The position numbers and the translations under genes are program-made. The notes beneath the pieces are model-generated. The model was not told the DNA's origin. It made no database searches and saw only the letters and a list, made by a program, of their open reading frames with translations. From Paraspadella gotoi (lineage: Eukaryota > Chaetognatha): DNA of 64,000 nt. How positions within the stretch are numbered: the first letter of the stretch is position 1; each line of letters opens with the position of its first letter. Below, one piece after another: positions 60,101 through 64,000 of the stretch. The stretch spans positions 19,992,115 to 20,056,114 of the forward strand of contig CM119263.1 in the NCBI GenBank assembly GCA_051294375.1, given 5' to 3'.

Positions 60101-62842
60101 TTTAACTGGTCATTTTTCTGTTCGTGCCCTGATCTCTCAGCAAAGGTGGGCGGGAGGAGTTTTTAAAAGAAAATGGAAAATATATGTAACTCACACCGGG
60201 TTTCCGAATAATCAATGACAAATGTTTAAAAAAAAGATAACGACAAAAATTCTTTTCGAAACTATGAATTAATTCGACCTTGCCCGTCGGGTTGCTTCCT
60301 AATTCAATTAAAAGCTGTGGCTTGCAAAGAATAGTTATTTTTAATTTGCGTCGTTAATAAAATATTTTTTTTTGTCATCCCAAAGAAGGATCTCACTTTT
60401 TCTAAATTGATGTTTTTTCCTATAGAAAAATAAATTACTTGAAAAGACATGTAAGTCTAGTTTGAATTTCCTGTTGGCTAATGGAATACCGCCAACATTT
60501 GTTACAGCGAGAAAGCAGGCAAAACGCATAGAGAGAACATTCACTGTGGGCATTCACACAGAGTTTGACATGCGGAACCGTCTGATCGATAGTGAAATGA
60601 AGAAAAAAGGAATAGAGTACTCGAGTTGAGAATTGAGGACATAATAATGAGTCGAAATGAATCCTATTGACAATTGTTTAGAAGCGAGCTGGCAGAGTGC
60701 CGCATGTTTTTTTTTTCAGTCATTCGTGTTCATTTTATTATTATTTCGTTAATGTTATGAAAAGTAAAAATAAAGGTCAAAAATATTTTTTAATTAGTTT
60801 GTAGATTTATAAATAAAATTAGTATTATTAAAACAAAATTAAAATAATAGCTGAGCAAATTAATCTAGTGGACTCGTCTTACAGGAAATACGTAACAAAA
60901 CGCTTTCGTATTAGGCCTTACAACGAGAGAGATTTAGAATACTTGAATTTTTATCTAATTTTCAAATTATCAATTCTAACCCAACGGCGTCGGGAAAGCT
61001 CTTCGGCTATTTCAATTGTCACTCACTTTTGGTCGGGAGAAATAAAGCCAAACTTACTCTAAAGAAAGTCATCGTCGATCCCTGATGAATCGTCCCGAAT
61101 TTGATTTCCGACTGCTCGGCCAAATCCTCCACGCTCTCGATCGGCGTCTTCATTCGATCAACTGTTCAATCCAGAAGCCAATCGATGGTTTTTTAATTAA
61201 GTTTTTATCGGTTTTGATATTTAAAAAAATGAATTTACGCACCGACTTTCGTTTAGATAATAAAGAGAAGAAAATCTAAAAAAACTTGATGACTTGAAGT
61301 AAATCCTGTTGTCTCAATCTCTCACTAATCAAGGACAATAACAACGACACGCTTCCCCACCGGTCAAAAAGGCTGCGAGGTTTGCGGTGTAGGAAGAGAT
61401 CATAATGAGGTTGAAGAACCACCAGACGCTGGAGATGAGTCGGGTGGAGATGGCCTTGGGGGCTATGTCCGTGCCTGGAAACGGGAAAAGGGGTGAAAGG
61501 TAAATGAGTAATGGTCACGTGATGTCGTTCGAAAAGACAACAACTATCATCCATCAGTCTCACGATAGACACTTCGCTCTCTCTCTCGCTCTCTCCCTCT
61601 CTCTCTCGCTCGCTCCCTCTCCGCGACTCCGTCATCCAATTTTTCGGTTCGTTAATCGTTTCGATTCGACGAGAGTGACGGTCTCCGCGACTCGGCAACT
61701 ACCAAAAATCTCCGTTCAAAAATTCTAGCGTCTTTTCGCTGTTTACACAACTTTCAGCCAACTTAAGTGTCAGTACACGTTGTTGGAATGGACAGGAGAA
61801 AAGAAAATTTTCCATGAAACAGTGCAATTCTTCGATGGCTACAAGCTGCGCCTCCCTCGGACGGCGGGGGAATATAGGGGCCAGGAGTTACGGAGGAGGT
61901 AATGTGAGGCAATAACGCCGCCCATTACTTTGCTCGGCTCCCGAGCCGTTCATAAATCAGAGGGGGTATTTTGCATTAACTTCCAATTTGTCTTTTTCCT
62001 TTTATTCTTCGTGACGTCAGACACAAAAATTACAACGAACAGTAGCTGTTTACATTGAACGGGAAATCGTTTGCATGTGATAAAAAACCTAATTACAAAG
62101 AATATTCATACAATTACAAGCAGTGAGCTGCAAGTACGTTGGCCAGTTTAACAAGAATCTATTACCTTGTTGCAGCAATGATCCCACGGTAAACCAAAGG
62201 CTGTGCAGCACGGTGAACTGGTTTCGCACAATTTCGGGCGGAGCGGCGCCACAGAGCGGAGTCGGGTCCGTCCACTCGTAGGGCGTGAATCGCGCGAGAA
62301 CGAAGAGGGTCAGGGATATGACGAAGTAGGCGAGGATCGTGTAGAGCCAAACGTGGACGTCGAGCGGATCGAGGAAGGAAAAGAGGGAGGGGTTCACCTC
62401 GGCTTTCGGGGGGAGTGGGGGAGAGTGAGAGAAATAAGAGAAAAAAAGTAATAAAAAGTATTAAAGTCAAAGGAGATGCCGAAATAAAAACTGCTTTTAA
62501 AATAAAAAATGATATTAACAAAAATTCAAAGAGAAATTGCTAAAGGAAAATGCGCTATGAAAGCGAGTAGAAACGCAACTATACACAGAAATAAAAAATA
62601 TTTTTGATATATTTTTAGCGTTCATCTCTACTCATTTACTCGTTCAAGCCGATTTTAGTATTTTTAACTAATAAAGTTCGTTCATTTCGTTTTAATTTAG
62701 ATATTTCACTGATCTTTTGTCAACGCTTACCTTTTGTTTTGTAGAGGACGGAAATTCCGAGGTACATGAACGGAGTCGTGAAGTCGACGACTTTTTGGCG
62801 AACTAAGGTGATTGTGAGCGGGGCTAATGCCACGTCGGCTTG
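54132..62842 (-). CDS. Kainate-type ionotropic glutamate receptor, 3' part (5' exons outside window)
   Basis: Exons from 5': 62842-62731, 62402-62166, 61474-61361, 61161-61058, 59189-58952, 57941-57816, 55892-55756, 55571-55372, 55311-55251, 55108-54949, 54460-54132. All are in phase, about 605 residues. S1 end: [21 protein letters not shown]1: [19 protein letters not shown]. The pore loop is [18 protein letters not shown], with Gln at the Q/R site. M3 is [13 protein letters not shown]2: [38 protein letters not shown] and [21 protein letters not shown]4: [20 protein letters not shown]. The tail has [14 protein letters not shown] and an acidic run. The protein is a glutamate-gated cation channel in neuronal membranes. 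The amino-terminal domain and most of S1 are missing here. Reading on past exon 55108-54949 into a MITE would instead end the protein in CPNGTVG at 54869. Confidence 0.9.
54480..54745. repeat. Copy of the GACCGACCGAAAAGTGACT repeat in receptor 3' intron
   Basis: Shares CTTTCTTAGCCCTTGTAT, GACATGCAC and GACCGACCGAAAAGTGACTA with 56190-56440 and 18560-18600. Confidence 0.6.
54749..54897. mobile_element. Short MITE with TGTGTCCYAAT inverted ends
   Basis: Ends CACTGTGTCCCAATTGTACC and the inverse GTACCATTAGGACACACTA; about 149 bp. It overlaps the extended reading frame of the receptor exon. The larger copy is at 43923-46210. Confidence 0.65.
56150..56480. repeat. Copy of the TTGCGCCGCAGT dispersed repeat in receptor intron
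   Basis: Matches 18380-18660 at both ends (TTGCGCCGCAGT and GAGTTGCTCCGCGAGTACTC) and 54480-54740 in the middle. Confidence 0.65.
57980..58759. mobile_element. TIR element with GTCGGATCTGC ends, second copy
   Basis: Starts GTCCGATCTGCTTATAAGC and ends GCAGATCCGAC; shares CACTTTGTCGGTCCGTC, TCTCGTGATTGGATGGATGG and the AATTAATTAA tract with 29717-30302. An inner tandem block (ATTGGATGGATGG...AATTGAGTTTAAATGG-like) is doubled. Confidence 0.65.
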
Positions 62843-64000
62843 CTGAGAAATAAAATGAACTACCTTTTGTCACTGTTGCAACTTTTAACGTCGACGTAGC
62901 ATTAGTGACTTATTTCACGGAGAGAGTTAGAAGCGGATATATTCCACTGTTCTTTCCTGTTGTATGATAATCGATTCTTATTTTACTCTATTATTAAAAA
63001 GAAAGAAACTTCTAACCTAAAAGGGATTAATCGCTCATCCCCCTCCCCCCCCTCTGTTCTTTGTCCGGGATCCAAGTTGTCCAAGATTGGGTTCCGTGCA
63101 TCCGTTTTCACGTATGCTCTTTTGTCTGGTCTTGTCTTGCCCGGTCCACAATCAAAATGGCGAATACAAAGAGCTTCTTCCACACTGAGATGGTGCTTAA
63201 GGGGACCCAGTGATAAAAATGATATCATAAGCTTAAGGGTCTATCATCAAAGGAATTTGAATGGTGATAGTCATTAATTTTTCTTTGCACGGGAAAGTGG
63301 CGAAAAAATTCTATCTCTTATTGTAGCGGAAACAAAAATTTAAAAAATTATTTAAAAAAATTAGTTGACCCTACCTAAATATTTATAATCCATTATTTTA
63401 TTTTTGCATTAGAAAGTACTTTTTACTAAATTCCAAATTTTTCTTTTTTACTGTACAAAGCTACTATTTTAGGTTTAAGCCTCATTGAACAAAGGCTTTA
63501 CAAGACTAATATTTTTTTATTTTTATATTTACTTAAAAGCAGAAAATAAAACCTAAATTCTATTCTTACAGAAACAAAACTGTAATACTATTAATTAATA
63601 TTCATATTCATCCCTTAAATATATTATTAAACTATATTGATTCCTAATTTTAACAATTAAAAATTTAGCAAAAGTACAGAATCTTTCTCTTTTTTTTATA
63701 TTTATATTACTTCAAAGAGTTTTATTTTTATCCAATTAACAGAATCATTTGAAAAGAAAGTTAAATAAAATCAGTCGATACCCTAAATTTTGATTCTTTC
63801 CTAGTTTTTTTTTTGTTATAAATTTTTATGATAAAAGCTGAAGATCTTTTTAAAATTAGATCTTACCCTTTTTTGGAAAAAAAAATTAAAAACTTGAAAA
63901 GATTTTCTTCTTACCGATTTTAAAAGAAAATTAAGCTCGCTGATTATATCGAATTTTTTAACTACTTTCCTAAATGATTATAGAAGAAAAGTTATATGGT
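62843..64000. other. AT-rich intron or spacer of the receptor gene
   Basis: I searched for the preceding receptor S1 exon and found none. 63020-63250 has a patch of higher GC but no family motif. The rest is poly-A/T-rich. Confidence 0.5.

Noticed and set aside
63020-63250. Possible receptor S1 exon in a GC-richer patch
   Set aside because: No LVPDGKYG-, GMVGEL- or similar S1 motifs on the minus strand, and no good splice sites in phase with 62842.

Overview
This is a stretch of nuclear DNA from an invertebrate animal. The evidence is spliced genes with GT-AG introns of about 60 bp to 4 kb, GC-rich exons in AT-rich introns and spacers, a kainate-type glutamate receptor, a formin, an HP1 protein, and many short transposons. 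GH9 cellulase and CBM2-type domains in an animal, plus TTAGGG-like repeats, fit several marine or soil invertebrate groups. I cannot name the phylum from sequence alone.

Layout. 1-2396 (-): single-exon 5' two-thirds of an ABCC/MRP transporter, running off the left edge. 3228-5669 (+): eight exons of a pancreatic-lipase-family enzyme whose first exons are not found. 5923-10168 (-): GH9 endoglucanase in eight exons, with an unidentified two-exon gene (7766-8432) inside one intron. 11051-13753 (+): intronless 900-residue CKAP2-like protein. 14221-15589 (-): secreted protein with two CBM2-like domains, possibly the 5' part of the GH9 gene. 18738-22615 (-): HP1/CBX gene. 24082-27045 (-): protein with RG-rich, ParB-like and C2H2-like parts. 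32608-48201 (-): FMNL-type formin. 54132-62842 (-): kainate-type receptor, open at its 5' end. The rest (15.6-18.7, 27-32.6, 48.2-54.1 and 63-64 kb) is mainly repeats.

The repeats are the most unusual part. They include hammerhead-ribozyme-like motifs with covarying stem II, two of them at the ends of a nearly perfect 1.2-kb palindrome; a related palindrome at 25 kb sharing a core that changes mainly at third codon positions; a miniature LTR-like family, one copy nested in a terminal-inverted-repeat element; several MITE families with recognisable ends; a tRNA-derived SINE; a 1.1-kb foldback element; and a degenerate TTAGGG-rich array. All exon joins are read by eye from splice signals, reading-frame phase and family similarity; no search or transcript data were available.
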